DNA from: Bacteroidales bacterium
GTDB taxonomy: Bacteria; Bacteroidota; Bacteroidia; Bacteroidales; F082
DNA length: 63,549 nt
Direction of reading: 5' to 3'
NCBI GenBank assembly: GCA_023229135.1
Contig: JALNZT010000027.1
Location: 1-63,549 of the forward strand
The notes beneath the pieces are model-generated. The model was not told the origin of the DNA. It saw only the letters and a list, made by a program, of their open reading frames with translations, and ran no database searches. Both the position numbers and the translations under genes were made by a program. Within the stretch, counting starts at the first letter, position 1. The number at the start of each line of letters is the position of its first letter. Below are positions 43,655-52,233 of this stretch, piece by piece.

Positions 43655-44284
43655 ATGAAAAAGAACATTTTTTTAGCACTTCTAACAATTGGTTTTAGCT
43701 CATTTATCTTTGCCCAATCCGTAGAAAAAGGGATAAAAGGTGGTGTAAATTTGGCCAGTCTTTCAGTGGATAATAACAATGATAAAAACCTTAAAGTAGG
43801 CTTACACGCTGGATTTTTCGCTAAATTTCCAATTACCTCAGCCTTGGCCATTCAGCCCGAGTTGCTGTATTCGGCCAAAGGTATCAAATTGAATTATGAC
43901 GAAAGTAATTTTGCTGATGGTAGCTCAAAATTTAATTTGAATTATATTGATATTCCTGTAAAACTGGTTTTTAACCTTTCGGATGATTTCTCATTCCATT
44001 TAGGGCCTTATTTCAGTTTTTTGCTAAATGCTAATGTAGTAACGGATGCTGAAGTGCTTGATTTCTGGGATATTGATTCGGTAGATGATTTAGATACAGA
44101 TCGGTTTAATACCTTTGATTATGGATTTGTCGGAGGTCTGGAGTTTAATTTGAAGCCTGTAGTATTAGGGTTTAGTTATAACCTTGGTCTCAATCAAGTA
44201 GCAAAAGATAAGGATTTAGCTTACGATATTATAGGTGATGCAAAAAATAGCGTTATTCAGGTGTTTGTCGGAATTAAATTTTAA
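43655..44284 (+). CDS. PorT-like outer-membrane beta-barrel protein
   Basis: 209 residues. Signal peptide (MKKNIFLALLTIGFSSFIFAQ), then the small-barrel pattern: KGGVNLASLSV, GLHAGFFAKFPI, IQPELLYSAKGIKLNY, NYIDIPVKLVFN, a final strand IQVFVGIKF. That matches the PorT/outer-membrane-beta-barrel family. Whether it is the type IX secretion PorT or one of many paralogues is unclear; its stress-cluster setting suggests a paralogue. It follows the OmpA-like gene by 36 bases. Confidence 0.88.
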   Translation: MKKNIFLALLTIGFSSFIFAQSVEKGIKGGVNLASLSVDNNNDKNLKVGLHAGFFAKFPITSALAIQPELLYSAKGIKLNYDESNFADGSSKFNLNYIDIPVKLVFNLSDDFSFHLGPYFSFLLNANVVTDAEVLDFWDIDSVDDLDTDRFNTFDYGFVGGLEFNLKPVVLGFSYNLGLNQVAKDKDLAYDIIGDAKNSVIQVFVGIKF

Positions 44285-44304
44285 ACAATTAAAAACTAAC
44301 TAGT

Positions 44305-44472
44305 ATGATACGCTTAATTATTATTTTTCTTGTTATTGCATTAGTTGCAGCTTTATTCGGTTTTGGTGGAATTGCTGCCGGTGCGGCAAGTATTGCTAAA
44401 ATAATCTTCTTTGTTTTCTTGGTGCTATTCCTGCTTTCTTTGATAGCCGGAGGCGTCAGAGGGTTTAAGTAG
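44305..44472 (+). CDS. DUF1328/YtjA-like small membrane protein
   Basis: 55 residues. It reads MIRLIIIFLVIALVAALFG and then GFGGIAAGAASIAKIIFF with two helices and ends GGVRGFK. It matches the UPF0391/DUF1328 family (YtjA), tiny membrane proteins frequent beside CsbD-type stress genes. It starts 20 bases after the PorT-like stop. Function unknown. Confidence 0.88.
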   Translation: MIRLIIIFLVIALVAALFGFGGIAAGAASIAKIIFFVFLVLFLLSLIAGGVRGFK

Positions 44473-44601
44473 CAAAAGTTTAATGCTTTAAGTGGATTGA
44501 AGTTTGGCTATTCACTGTTTATCTCTGCTGAATTTTCGTTACCTGAAAATAGAAATCAAATACTTAGAAAGTTTTTATTCAACGTATAGCAGTAAAGAAA
44601 C

Positions 44602-44634
44602 AGGCAAATTCCTTTCTTGAAAAGGAATTTGCCT
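44602..44634 (+). terminator. strong hairpin after the OmpA-PorT-DUF1328 genes
   Basis: A perfect 14-base stem (AGGCAAATTCCTTT with its complement) and a 5-base loop. There is no T-run after it on either strand, so it may act as a processing or stabilising structure as well as a terminator. Confidence 0.5.
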
Positions 44635-44664
44635 TAACAGTTTGTGATTAAATAAATTAAACCC

Positions 44665-45272
44665 GTGAAAAAAAGTATTGTATTCTGCTCGTCATTGTTG
44701 GCCTTCTAATAATTATCAGGCTAGTCCTACCTTATTTTGTTGTTAAATACGTGAACAAAGTTTTAAACGATATTGAAGGTTATCAAGGTTCCATTACCGA
44801 TGTGGATTTGCATCTTTATAGAGGAGCTTATATTATTGATAGTCTGGTTATTGAAAACGTTCATATTAAAGCTCTGAACAACTTTTTAGAAGCATATGCA
44901 AAAGTGGATGCCGAACAAGGTGTTTTTCATGTATATGCTGAAATGTTGCTGCTTGATGGACAGTTGGATGGTTACGTGAAACCGCTTTTGGTTGATGTGA
45001 AATTAATAGACTGGAGCGATGACGATAAGAGTGTTTTGATGAAAATTTGGGAAGTTGTTGTTGATGCTGTTTTGGAAATTTTCGAGAATCAACCCAATGA
45101 CCAGTTTGCGACTAAAGTTCCTATTTCCGGAGACCTAAGTGATACTGATGCTGGTATTTTATCAGCCCTTTGGAATATTTTATCTAATGCATTTGCGCAA
45201 GCCTTCGATAAAGATACGGATGGTACTATTAATTTCAATCCTGAAAGTGAAAACGAAAAAAGCGATAAATAG
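44665..45272 (+). pseudogene. DUF748-like envelope protein, frameshifted and shortened
   Basis: The intact frame begins only at the GTG at 44751, without a membrane anchor. If one A is added to the A7 run at 44668-44674, the GTG at 44665 reads through a helix (CILLVIVGLLIIIRLVLP) into VKYVNKVLNDIEGY, the normal DUF748 start. The middle of the family also looks missing: the N-terminal YRGAYIIDSLVIENV leads almost at once into the C-terminal LNNFLEAYAKVDAE and DQFATKVPISGDL. So there is a frameshift plus an apparent internal deletion. It may be a relic or a short variant that uses frameshifting. Confidence 0.65.
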
Positions 45273-45321
45273 CGAAAAAATATTAAACGAACAATTTAAG
45301 GAATGATAGAGTAGAAAGATC

Positions 45322-45750
45322 ATGAAAAAAATTATAGCACTTATTGATAATTTTGAGGAATCGGAAATAGTAACCGACTATGCCATAAGACTTGCTATAG
45401 ATTTGAAGAAAGAGCTTGAAATTGTCCATTTTATAAAACAAGAATATACGCTTCTGAATAGAAGAGTCAAATCACCCGTTTCTTTGCCTTTAAAATTGAT
45501 TCAAAAAACTGATGCACTCGTAGAAAAGCGTAGTCGTATTCTCAAAAAAATAATCAGCGTAAAGCAGGCGTCTGTTGATCTTCCGTTTTCTTTAAAATAT
45601 ACTGTAAAACAGATGCCTTTATGCCTCTTAATAAGGTGTTTAAATAAGCATGATGATGTTGATAGGGTGATAATTCCGGTCAGTAATTCCAATATAGCAA
45701 ATGAATTGGAAAACAGGCTCAAGCATCCGTTATTTGTTTTTAAGATTTAA
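45322..45750 (+). CDS. UspA-like protein without the usual ATP loop
   Basis: 142 residues. The N-terminal strand KKIIALIDNFEESEIVTDYAIRLA and helix KKELEIVHF fit the universal stress protein fold, and it ends with a strand LFVFKI. The G-x2-G-x9-G-S/T loop that binds ATP in many members is absent (IIPVSNSNIANEL instead). It would therefore belong to the non-ATP-binding class. It lies 49 bases after the DUF748 relic, at the end of the stress island. Assignment is moderate. Confidence 0.6.
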   Translation: MKKIIALIDNFEESEIVTDYAIRLAIDLKKELEIVHFIKQEYTLLNRRVKSPVSLPLKLIQKTDALVEKRSRILKKIISVKQASVDLPFSLKYTVKQMPLCLLIRCLNKHDDVDRVIIPVSNSNIANELENRLKHPLFVFKI

Positions 45751-45912
45751 AATACCCGAAAATCCAGACCTTTTCAGACGATATATACATACACTTGTGC
45801 GAAAGTTTTGGAAAATCAGCTGTGGCACGCTTTGTAAAAGCGTAATTTGCTATCAGACAAGCTCCCAACAAAAGTCGCTTCGGTTTGTTATTCTCATATC
45901 CCTGCTTAGTTG

Positions 45913-45920
45913 TAGCTTTG
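45913..45920 (+). promoter_or_regulatory. -7 box TAGCTTTG of the secreted-protein gene
   Basis: It fits TAnnTTTG, 21 bases before the ATG at 45941. A 17-base palindrome (45827-45843, ACGCTTT around GTA) lies upstream and may end the Usp-like transcript. Confidence 0.55.
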
Positions 45921-45940
45921 CGGTCAAACTCTGATTTAAA

Positions 45941-47218
45941 ATGTACCGATTTTCTCGCACTTTTCTTTTATTACTTTTCTTGCTTTTAGGAATTAATATA
46001 GTTTCCAGAGCTGCCTATTTGCTCATCCCAATGGACGAAACGCAAACCAATCACCTTAAGGCCTATGGCATTGCTTTTTGGGTGCTGGAGCGCGATGTGG
46101 AGATTAGCTGGCTGCTCAATTATAGGGGCGGCAGCTACCTGATGCCGCATCACGCCATGTTTGAAAAGGAATGTAAGCTGCGCAATGTGAGCTATCAGGT
46201 AATTGCTGATGTTCAGGCCCATGCCATCCTCAGTGAAATTGCAGATCCCGGCAAAAATATGGATGAGATGAAGCTGCAAAAGGTGCCGCGAATTGCCGTT
46301 TATTCGCCTAAAAACAAACTTCCGTGGGATGATGCCGTAACGCTGGTGCTTACTTATGCCGAAATTCCTTATGACGTGATTTATGACGATGATGTGCTTG
46401 GCGAGGTGTTACCCATGTACGATTGGCTGCATTTGCATCACGAAGATTTCACAGGACAATTTGGGAAATTCTGGGCACGCTACCGCCATTTTCCCTGGTA
46501 TCAGGAAGATGTGCGAAGCCAGCAGGAAACTGCCGAACGACATGGTTTTCAGAAAGTTTCGCAACTAAAACTGGCCGTGGTAAAGAAAATCCGTGAGTTT
46601 GTTGCCGGCGGTGGTTATATGTTTGCGATGTGCTCGGCTACAGATAGTTATGATATTGCCCTTTCGGCAGATGGACTTGATATTTGCGATGTGATGTTCG
46701 ATGGCGACCCAATGGGAGCAGGCCATCCAAAAATGTTGAATTATGACAATTGCTTTGCCTTTACCGACTTTCAGCTGTCAACTAATCCGCAGGAATACGA
46801 AATATCAAATGTTGATGTAACCAATTATCGTTCACGTAGCATCAATGAAAGTAACGATGTGTTTAGCCTGTTTGATTTTTCAGCAAAATGGGATCCGGTG
46901 CCTACCATGCTCACCCAAAACCATGAAAAGCTAATCAAAGGTTTTATGGGACAAACTACCGCATTCAATAAAGATTTGGTGAAGTCAGAAGTAATTGTGC
47001 TGGGCGATAACATTGCTTTTAACGAAGATCGTTATATTCATGGCAGCTTCGGCAACGGCTTCTGGACTTTTTTCGGAGGTCACGATCCGGAGGATTATCA
47101 GCATTTGGTAGGCGATCCACCAACGGAACTGGATATGTTTCCCAATTCGCCTGGTTACAGACTTATCCTGAATAATGTGTTGTTTCCGGCGGCTAAGAAG
47201 AAGAAACAAAAAACCTAA
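45941..47218 (+). CDS. conserved secreted Bacteroidota protein (often named asparagine synthetase B)
   Basis: 425 residues with an N-terminal signal or anchor helix (about 6-24). The core is strongly conserved in Bacteroidota as I recall it: LLIPMDETQTNHLKAYG, YDWLHLHHEDFTGQ, GGGYMFAMCSATDS, KWDPVPTMLTQNH, and GGHDPEDYQH near the end. The GYMFAMCSAT segment looks like the nucleophile elbow of class I glutamine amidotransferase-like folds. There is no synthetase domain, so the database name is misleading. An export signal argues for a periplasmic role. The stop overlaps the convergent lipoprotein gene by 4 bases. Confidence 0.7.
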   Translation: MYRFSRTFLLLLFLLLGINIVSRAAYLLIPMDETQTNHLKAYGIAFWVLERDVEISWLLNYRGGSYLMPHHAMFEKECKLRNVSYQVIADVQAHAILSEIADPGKNMDEMKLQKVPRIAVYSPKNKLPWDDAVTLVLTYAEIPYDVIYDDDVLGEVLPMYDWLHLHHEDFTGQFGKFWARYRHFPWYQEDVRSQQETAERHGFQKVSQLKLAVVKKIREFVAGGGYMFAMCSATDSYDIALSADGLDICDVMFDGDPMGAGHPKMLNYDNCFAFTDFQLSTNPQEYEISNVDVTNYRSRSINESNDVFSLFDFSAKWDPVPTMLTQNHEKLIKGFMGQTTAFNKDLVKSEVIVLGDNIAFNEDRYIHGSFGNGFWTFFGGHDPEDYQHLVGDPPTELDMFPNSPGYRLILNNVLFPAAKKKKQKT

Positions 47219-48099
47219 CGTAGCATCCAGTCGTCGAAAGTGAGCATAAACGGCATACCATTCATCTGCATCTGGGCACCCTTATTGCAAACTGTGTCAG
47301 CGGAAGGGTTAAGGTATTCCATTTCTGCATTATCAGGATTTAATCCGGGAAAGTTAAACTGGCCGCTACCACCTTTTACAATGGCACAATCAGGCCTAAA
47401 AGTGAAAGGACTTGATGTGCTAAACTCAACCAAATCACCATTGTGATTTGTCATTTTGAGGTCAGCCTCGATGCGAATAATCTCGTTATCAAACGAAAAC
47501 CATTCACTATCCGGCCATTTTTCCCAATCATAACGGATTGTGCCATTCACTTTAATGGTTTTTGTGCCAGATGTGTCTGTAAGTTGTACATTGGTAAGCC
47601 GTTGTTCGAAAATATAATGTCCGTCAGCGACTGTGATCAGTTCTAATTCTACAAGGTCGGCACTAAACCAGTTAGGCGAATAACTCAGTTTTGGGAAAAA
47701 ACGGAAATCCAGAAAATTTATCGTGCTTTTAGCACCTTGTTGAAGTGGGAGTGTATCGGTTTCTACAAAAATTTTACCACCTCGATATCGTTTGTAAAAA
47801 TCATAAACAGCTTCAAAATAATCTATCCGGTAATTTAGTTTGTCGTTCACCTGGTTCAAGCTGGCTTGTCCTTGATCAATAGTTGCACGCCCGGTATTTG
47901 TCAGGTTTTCGCTTTTTAAGGCCTTAAAATAAGAAACCGTAAGCTGGATAATATTGTGCTTTTGCAGCAATAAATTTTGTGCAGCAAAGGCTTGTCGCTG
48001 GTAGCTTATTTCTTCGTTTGTATTCTTTTCACAGGCCTGAAAGCCGATAAACAGGAATATAGTAATTGATAATATTGTAAGAAGACGATTTTTATTCAT
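47215..48099 (-). CDS. lipoprotein, unknown function
   Basis: 294 residues from the ATG at 48099; an upstream ATG at 48153 lies inside folA and precedes no signal peptide. Lipobox FQAC with Cys at residue 23. The mature part is a beta-rich domain with NGTIRYDWEKWPDSEW and ends PFMLTFDDWMLR. I recognise no family. It overlaps the end of folA by 8 bases, so it is translationally coupled to it. Confidence 0.75.
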   Translation of the reverse strand: MNKNRLLTILSITIFLFIGFQACEKNTNEEISYQRQAFAAQNLLLQKHNIIQLTVSYFKALKSENLTNTGRATIDQGQASLNQVNDKLNYRIDYFEAVYDFYKRYRGGKIFVETDTLPLQQGAKSTINFLDFRFFPKLSYSPNWFSADLVELELITVADGHYIFEQRLTNVQLTDTSGTKTIKVNGTIRYDWEKWPDSEWFSFDNEIIRIEADLKMTNHNGDLVEFSTSSPFTFRPDCAIVKGGSGQFNFPGLNPDNAEMEYLNPSADTVCNKGAQMQMNGMPFMLTFDDWMLR

Positions 48100-48601
48100 T
48101 AGTTTTTCTTTCGTAAGTTTCAAATCTATAAACGAAGTTTGCCTGTGAATCATTGTCCATCACTTCTTTTTCGGTCAATTCCCAGTTTTTAAAATCAATC
48201 GGTGGGAAAAATGTATCTGCCTCAAAATCAGCTTCTATAATGGTCAGGTAAAGCTTGTCGGATAGTTCCAAAAACTGTTCGTAAACACTGCCACCACCTA
48301 TTATAAACACTTCAGCTTCATTTTCGACCAAGGCCAGGGCTTGCTTGATATTTTCGACTTTTTCTACTCCTTCTGGGATTTCAGTAAGCCGCTCACTCAA
48401 AATGATATTTCTGCGTTTAGGCAAAGGGCCGTTTGGTAAAGATTCCAGGGTTTTGCGCCCCATAATTACAGTATGTCCGCTGGTAAGTGCTTTAAAACGT
48501 TTCAGGTCAGCAGAAAGATGCCAGGGCATGGCGTTGTTGTTTCCAATGGCACGATTTTCAGCCATGGCAACGATGATGGAAATAGTTGGCTTTTGGAGCA
48601 T
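48092..48601 (-). CDS. folA: dihydrofolate reductase
   Basis: 169 residues. It has the DHFR core: ISIIVAMAENRAIGNNNAMPWHLSADL (substrate loop), FKALTSGHTVIMGRKTLESL (NADPH site) and VFIIGGGSVYEQFL. It reduces dihydrofolate to tetrahydrofolate, replenishing what thymidylate synthase consumes. It lies 11 bases after thyA. The third gene of the unit encodes a lipoprotein of unknown role. Confidence 0.96.
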   Translation of the reverse strand: MLQKPTISIIVAMAENRAIGNNNAMPWHLSADLKRFKALTSGHTVIMGRKTLESLPNGPLPKRRNIILSERLTEIPEGVEKVENIKQALALVENEAEVFIIGGGSVYEQFLELSDKLYLTIIEADFEADTFFPPIDFKNWELTEKEVMDNDSQANFVYRFETYERKTNE

Positions 48602-48612
48602 AGATTCAAGTT

Positions 48613-49437
48613 TTATACAGCGATTTCAGCTTTAATTGTAGGATCAGGATCGTAACCTGTCAATTGGAAATCATCGAATTTAAAGTGAAAAATATTTTTT
48701 ACTTCGGGATTTATGTGCATCATTGGTAGCCTTTTTGGTGCTCGCCTTAACTGCAATTTCACCTGATCAAAATGATTGGTATAAATATGTGCATCGCCAA
48801 AGGTCATAATAAGTTCGCCGGGCTTAAGCTTTGTAACCTGCGCAATCATTAGTGTTAGCAGGGCATAAGAGGCTATGTTAAAAGGCACGCCGAGGAAAAT
48901 ATCGGCACTACGCTGATACATCTGACACGACAATTTGCCATTAGCCACATAAAATTGAAACCAGGCATGACAGGGTGGGAGGGCAGCCTTTCCGAGGGCT
49001 ACATTTTCTGCAAAAGTTTTTCCTGAAAGTGGCAATACCGAAGGGTTCCAGGCAGCAACGATATGGCGGCGGCTGTCAGGATTTGTCTGAATGCTTTGAA
49101 TTACATCACTGATTTGGTCGATGCCTTCGTTGTTCCAGTTGCGCCACTGTGCGCCATAAATCGGCCCTAATTCACCGTTTTCATCAGCCCACTCATTCCA
49201 GATACTCACTTTGTTGTCCTTTAGATAGTTGATATTGGTGTCGCCTTTCAAAAACCAGAGCAGTTCGTAAATGATCGAACGCAGGTGCAGCTTTTTGGTG
49301 GTAAGCATTGGAAAACCAGCTGCCAGGTCAAAACGCATCTGATAGCCAAAAACGCTCAAAGTGCCGGTACCGGTGCGGTCGTCTTTGCGGTTACCGTTTT
49401 CCATTACATGGCTCAGTAAATCAAAATATTGTTTCAT
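48613..49437 (-). CDS. thyA: thymidylate synthase
   Basis: 274 residues. It has DRTGTGTLSVFG, FPMLTTKKLHLRSII, the catalytic Cys in LPPCHAWFQFYV, QRSADIFLGVPFNIASYALL and HIYTNHFDQV. It makes dTMP from dUMP and methylenetetrahydrofolate. It is the first gene of thyA-folA-lipoprotein. The sequence is slightly longer than the E. coli enzyme. Confidence 0.97.
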   Translation of the reverse strand: MKQYFDLLSHVMENGNRKDDRTGTGTLSVFGYQMRFDLAAGFPMLTTKKLHLRSIIYELLWFLKGDTNINYLKDNKVSIWNEWADENGELGPIYGAQWRNWNNEGIDQISDVIQSIQTNPDSRRHIVAAWNPSVLPLSGKTFAENVALGKAALPPCHAWFQFYVANGKLSCQMYQRSADIFLGVPFNIASYALLTLMIAQVTKLKPGELIMTFGDAHIYTNHFDQVKLQLRRAPKRLPMMHINPEVKNIFHFKFDDFQLTGYDPDPTIKAEIAV

Positions 49438-49558
49438 CAGCGTGTGAGTTTTTGTCGTGCAAAATAAGCAGAATTTTCAAAAACGGAGAAACTACTTATT
49501 TTCTTATCGATATGCAGACATCCTTAATATTAGCAAAATCAGTTTGATAGTTTTTTAG

Positions 49559-51058
49559 TTAGAACAGCATTCCCACAATGGTGGCCGACATTAGCGAGGC
49601 CAGCGTGCCGCCCAATAAGGCTTTTAAACCCAATTTTGAAAGCCGAATGCGCTGATTAGGAGCCAATGAACCGATTCCGCCAATCTGTATGCCGATAGAA
49701 GCAAAGTTGGCAAAGCCGCAAAGCATATAGGTGGCCATGATAATTGACTTGGGATCAGCGAACATTTTCGCAGCTTTCAGTTCAGATAGACTAACGTAGC
49801 CTATGAATTCGGTCATGATAATTTTTTCGCCAAGCAGCCGTCCCACCAACGTAATATCCTCAATATTAACGCCGATAAGCCACATCACCGGTGAGAATAT
49901 ATAACCCAGCAAAAACTGTAACGAGAGTTCATTGTAGCGCCCATCACTGATTTCGGCAATGCCCTGATTAAGGTTAAAAATATCGCCGAGCCAAATTGTA
50001 ATATAATTAAACATCGCGATAAAGGCGATGAATACCAATAACATAGCAGCAACATTTGCAGCCAGTTTGAGACCTTCGGTTGTTCCGTTCGATACGGCAT
50101 CCAGCACATTGCTGCCAATCTGCTCCTTGCTGATTTCCATTGTTTTGTCGATAGCCTCAGTTTGTGGCAACAATATTTTTGAAATTACAATTGCTCCGGG
50201 AGCTGCCATTACCGAGGCGGTGAGTAGGTGTTTGGCAAAAAGTAGCCTCTGAACAGGATCATCGCCGCCCAAAAAGCTGATGTAAACCGCTAAAACTCCA
50301 CCGGCCAGCGTGGCCATGCCGCCCATCATCACCAGCAAAATCTCAGATTTATTCATTTTAGGCAGGTAGGCTTTAATCATCAGTGGTGATTCCGTTTGTC
50401 CTAAAAATATGTTTCCGGCAACCGAAAGACTTTCTGCACCCGAAAGTTTGAGCAGGCGCGACATGCCCCAGGCCATAAATTTCACAATACGTTGAATGAT
50501 ACCTAAATAAAACAACAAGCTAGTGAGCGCCGAAAAGAAAATGATAGTTGGTAGAATTTGTATGGCGAAACTTTGAAGTGCTACTTCTATCGTATTGGTA
50601 GCAAACGACTTAAATAAAAATTCAGTTCCAGCTTTTGTGAAGTCGAGAACCAGCACGAAAAGGTGTCCCACACCCTCGAAAAAGTACTGAATCCACGGCA
50701 CATAAAGCACTCCAAGGGCTACCAGCACTTGTAACGAAAGCCCCTTTGCGATAACCCACCAGTCGATAGCCTTTCGGTTTGAGCTAAAAATGAAAGCAAT
50801 CAAAACCAATGAAAGCATACCGAGCAGTCCGCGTAAAATCGTCATCAAACTAAAACCATCGCTGTGATCCATTTCCAGTATGTTAGCCGAAGACAGCTCT
50901 TCCTCCGCCAGCATTTGCTCCTGCACGCTTAGTTCGTTAATAACAGTTATTGAATCACCAATTGCAATGGAATCAATTGATGTAGAACCCTGACCAAGAA
51001 TGTTTTGTGTTGTAAAAATCAACAAAATGGTTACGACAACCAAAAATAATTTGTTCAT
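49559..51058 (-). CDS. concentrative nucleoside transporter (NupC/CNT family)
   Basis: 499 residues. CNT signatures: GQTESPLMIKAYLP (substrate hairpin), GGMATLAGGVLAVYI, EFIGYVSLSEL and ANFASIGIQIGGIGSLAP. Unusually, it starts with a signal-peptide-like segment (1-22) and about 60 hydrophilic residues before the first core helix. That extension is known in Bacteroidota CNTs. It imports nucleosides with protons or sodium. It neighbours thyA, fitting pyrimidine salvage. Confidence 0.93.
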   Translation of the reverse strand: MNKLFLVVVTILLIFTTQNILGQGSTSIDSIAIGDSITVINELSVQEQMLAEEELSSANILEMDHSDGFSLMTILRGLLGMLSLVLIAFIFSSNRKAIDWWVIAKGLSLQVLVALGVLYVPWIQYFFEGVGHLFVLVLDFTKAGTEFLFKSFATNTIEVALQSFAIQILPTIIFFSALTSLLFYLGIIQRIVKFMAWGMSRLLKLSGAESLSVAGNIFLGQTESPLMIKAYLPKMNKSEILLVMMGGMATLAGGVLAVYISFLGGDDPVQRLLFAKHLLTASVMAAPGAIVISKILLPQTEAIDKTMEISKEQIGSNVLDAVSNGTTEGLKLAANVAAMLLVFIAFIAMFNYITIWLGDIFNLNQGIAEISDGRYNELSLQFLLGYIFSPVMWLIGVNIEDITLVGRLLGEKIIMTEFIGYVSLSELKAAKMFADPKSIIMATYMLCGFANFASIGIQIGGIGSLAPNQRIRLSKLGLKALLGGTLASLMSATIVGMLF

Positions 51059-51121
51059 TATAAAAATCTTATGGTATAATAGAATTGCATTGAGCTGGTC
51101 TGAAAGCAGCTGGTTTTACCG

Positions 51122-51709
51122 TCATAAAGTACTTTTTCTTCTTTGAATTTCATCCCTAAGCCGCGAAGCTTTTTCGTAGGCTTCGTTTTCGACCGCAATT
51201 TGCAACATTTCTTCGAGTTCTTCTATCAGATATTCTGAAAACTCATCAAATGTTTCATTGCCTTGTTCTGTTTTGCTGACTTTTTCGGGTTCATTTTCGT
51301 CGGCCACAATTATTCCCGCTTCCTCCATTACCGGCTCATAGGCAAAAATGGGACATTGAAACCGAATTGCCAGTGCCACAGCATCGGAAGTTCGGGCATC
51401 GATTTCATTGATGACATGATTATTTTCGCAAACAAGTAAAGCGTGGAAAACACCATTTTCAAACTTGTTGATAATGACTTCTTTGAGCTGTATCTGATAA
51501 AACTGCGCAAAACTTTTAAATAAATCGTGTGTCATTGGTCGGATTGGATGCATTTTCTCCATTCCAAGCGCAATCGATTGCGCTTCAAAAGTACCTATGA
51601 TAATAGGTAACTTCCTGTCGCCATTAACCTCGCCGAGGATAAGAGCATATGCGCCGCTTTGTGACTGACTATAAGACATTCCCGTAATTTCCAGAGCGAT
51701 TTTCTTCAT
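51122..51709 (-). CDS. bifunctional nuclease (BFN/DUF151) domain with C-terminal UVR motif
   Basis: 195 residues. The N-terminal DUF151/BFN domain (1-135) has LPIIIGTFEAQSIALGMEKMHPIRPMTHDL and DARTSDAVALAIRFQCPIF. The last 35 residues (EMLQIAVENEAYEKASRLRDEIQRR) form a UvrB/UvrC-type interaction motif. The plant founding member has DNase and RNase activity; bacterial roles are unclear. The UVR helix suggests contact with repair proteins. It stands 63 bases upstream of the nucleoside transporter. Confidence 0.92.
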   Translation of the reverse strand: MKKIALEITGMSYSQSQSGAYALILGEVNGDRKLPIIIGTFEAQSIALGMEKMHPIRPMTHDLFKSFAQFYQIQLKEVIINKFENGVFHALLVCENNHVINEIDARTSDAVALAIRFQCPIFAYEPVMEEAGIIVADENEPEKVSKTEQGNETFDEFSEYLIEELEEMLQIAVENEAYEKASRLRDEIQRRKSTL

Positions 51710-52233
51710 GCTTTTTTCTCTATTTTTTTAAAAGCATAAATATAGGTAATATTCTGAAGATGCAAAGCAGTTTCCGGATAAGTTGTTGGCTTTATTTTTA
51801 ACAATCAGCTTTGAGATTAGTTTTGTTTAAGTGGAATTAACGCGCCTAATAAATCATTTATTTACGTAATTTTTTGGCCATCGCTAATCAACCTTTAGGC
51901 GTTCAATCAATAATTTTATCATTTAATCACTTCTTGGCAATAGAATTTCAGTAAGAATAATTTGTTTTGTTCAACATTAAGCCTGGATTAGCAAGGTTTT
52001 ATTTGTTTTTTATTCCTATCTATTTTTAAGCCTGCAAAATAATACTAATTCATTATAGATCAGCTTACTGTACATTGTTTGATAGGACGACTTGTCTATC
52101 TGTTAATTTCAGCGCAATATTTTGGTAAACCCCCAAAAATCTGCCAAACAATTTCTACCTTTGCAGTTGAATTTAAAGCCATTTTGGCACCTAATTTCAC
52201 TTATAATATTAAGATAATTTAAAGCACTTAACT
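51710..52233. other. divergent promoter region before gcvP
   Basis: 524 AT-rich bases without a gene. It holds a TACCTTTG box and, nearer gcvP, TGGCACCTAATTTCA (52185-52199). I looked for a glycine riboswitch and did not see its conserved cores. Confidence 0.55.
52156..52163 (+). promoter_or_regulatory. -7 box TACCTTTG of gcvP
   Basis: It fits TAnnTTTG and would give a leader of about 65 bases. Confidence 0.55.

Noticed and set aside
44602..44634. Perfect hairpin as a standard Rho-independent terminator
   Set aside because: The stem is strong but no T-run follows on either strand, so it is listed with low confidence instead of as a clear terminator.
51710..52233. Glycine riboswitch upstream of gcvP
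   Set aside because: The conserved cores of the tandem aptamers are not visible; only a promoter-like box and AT-rich DNA were seen.
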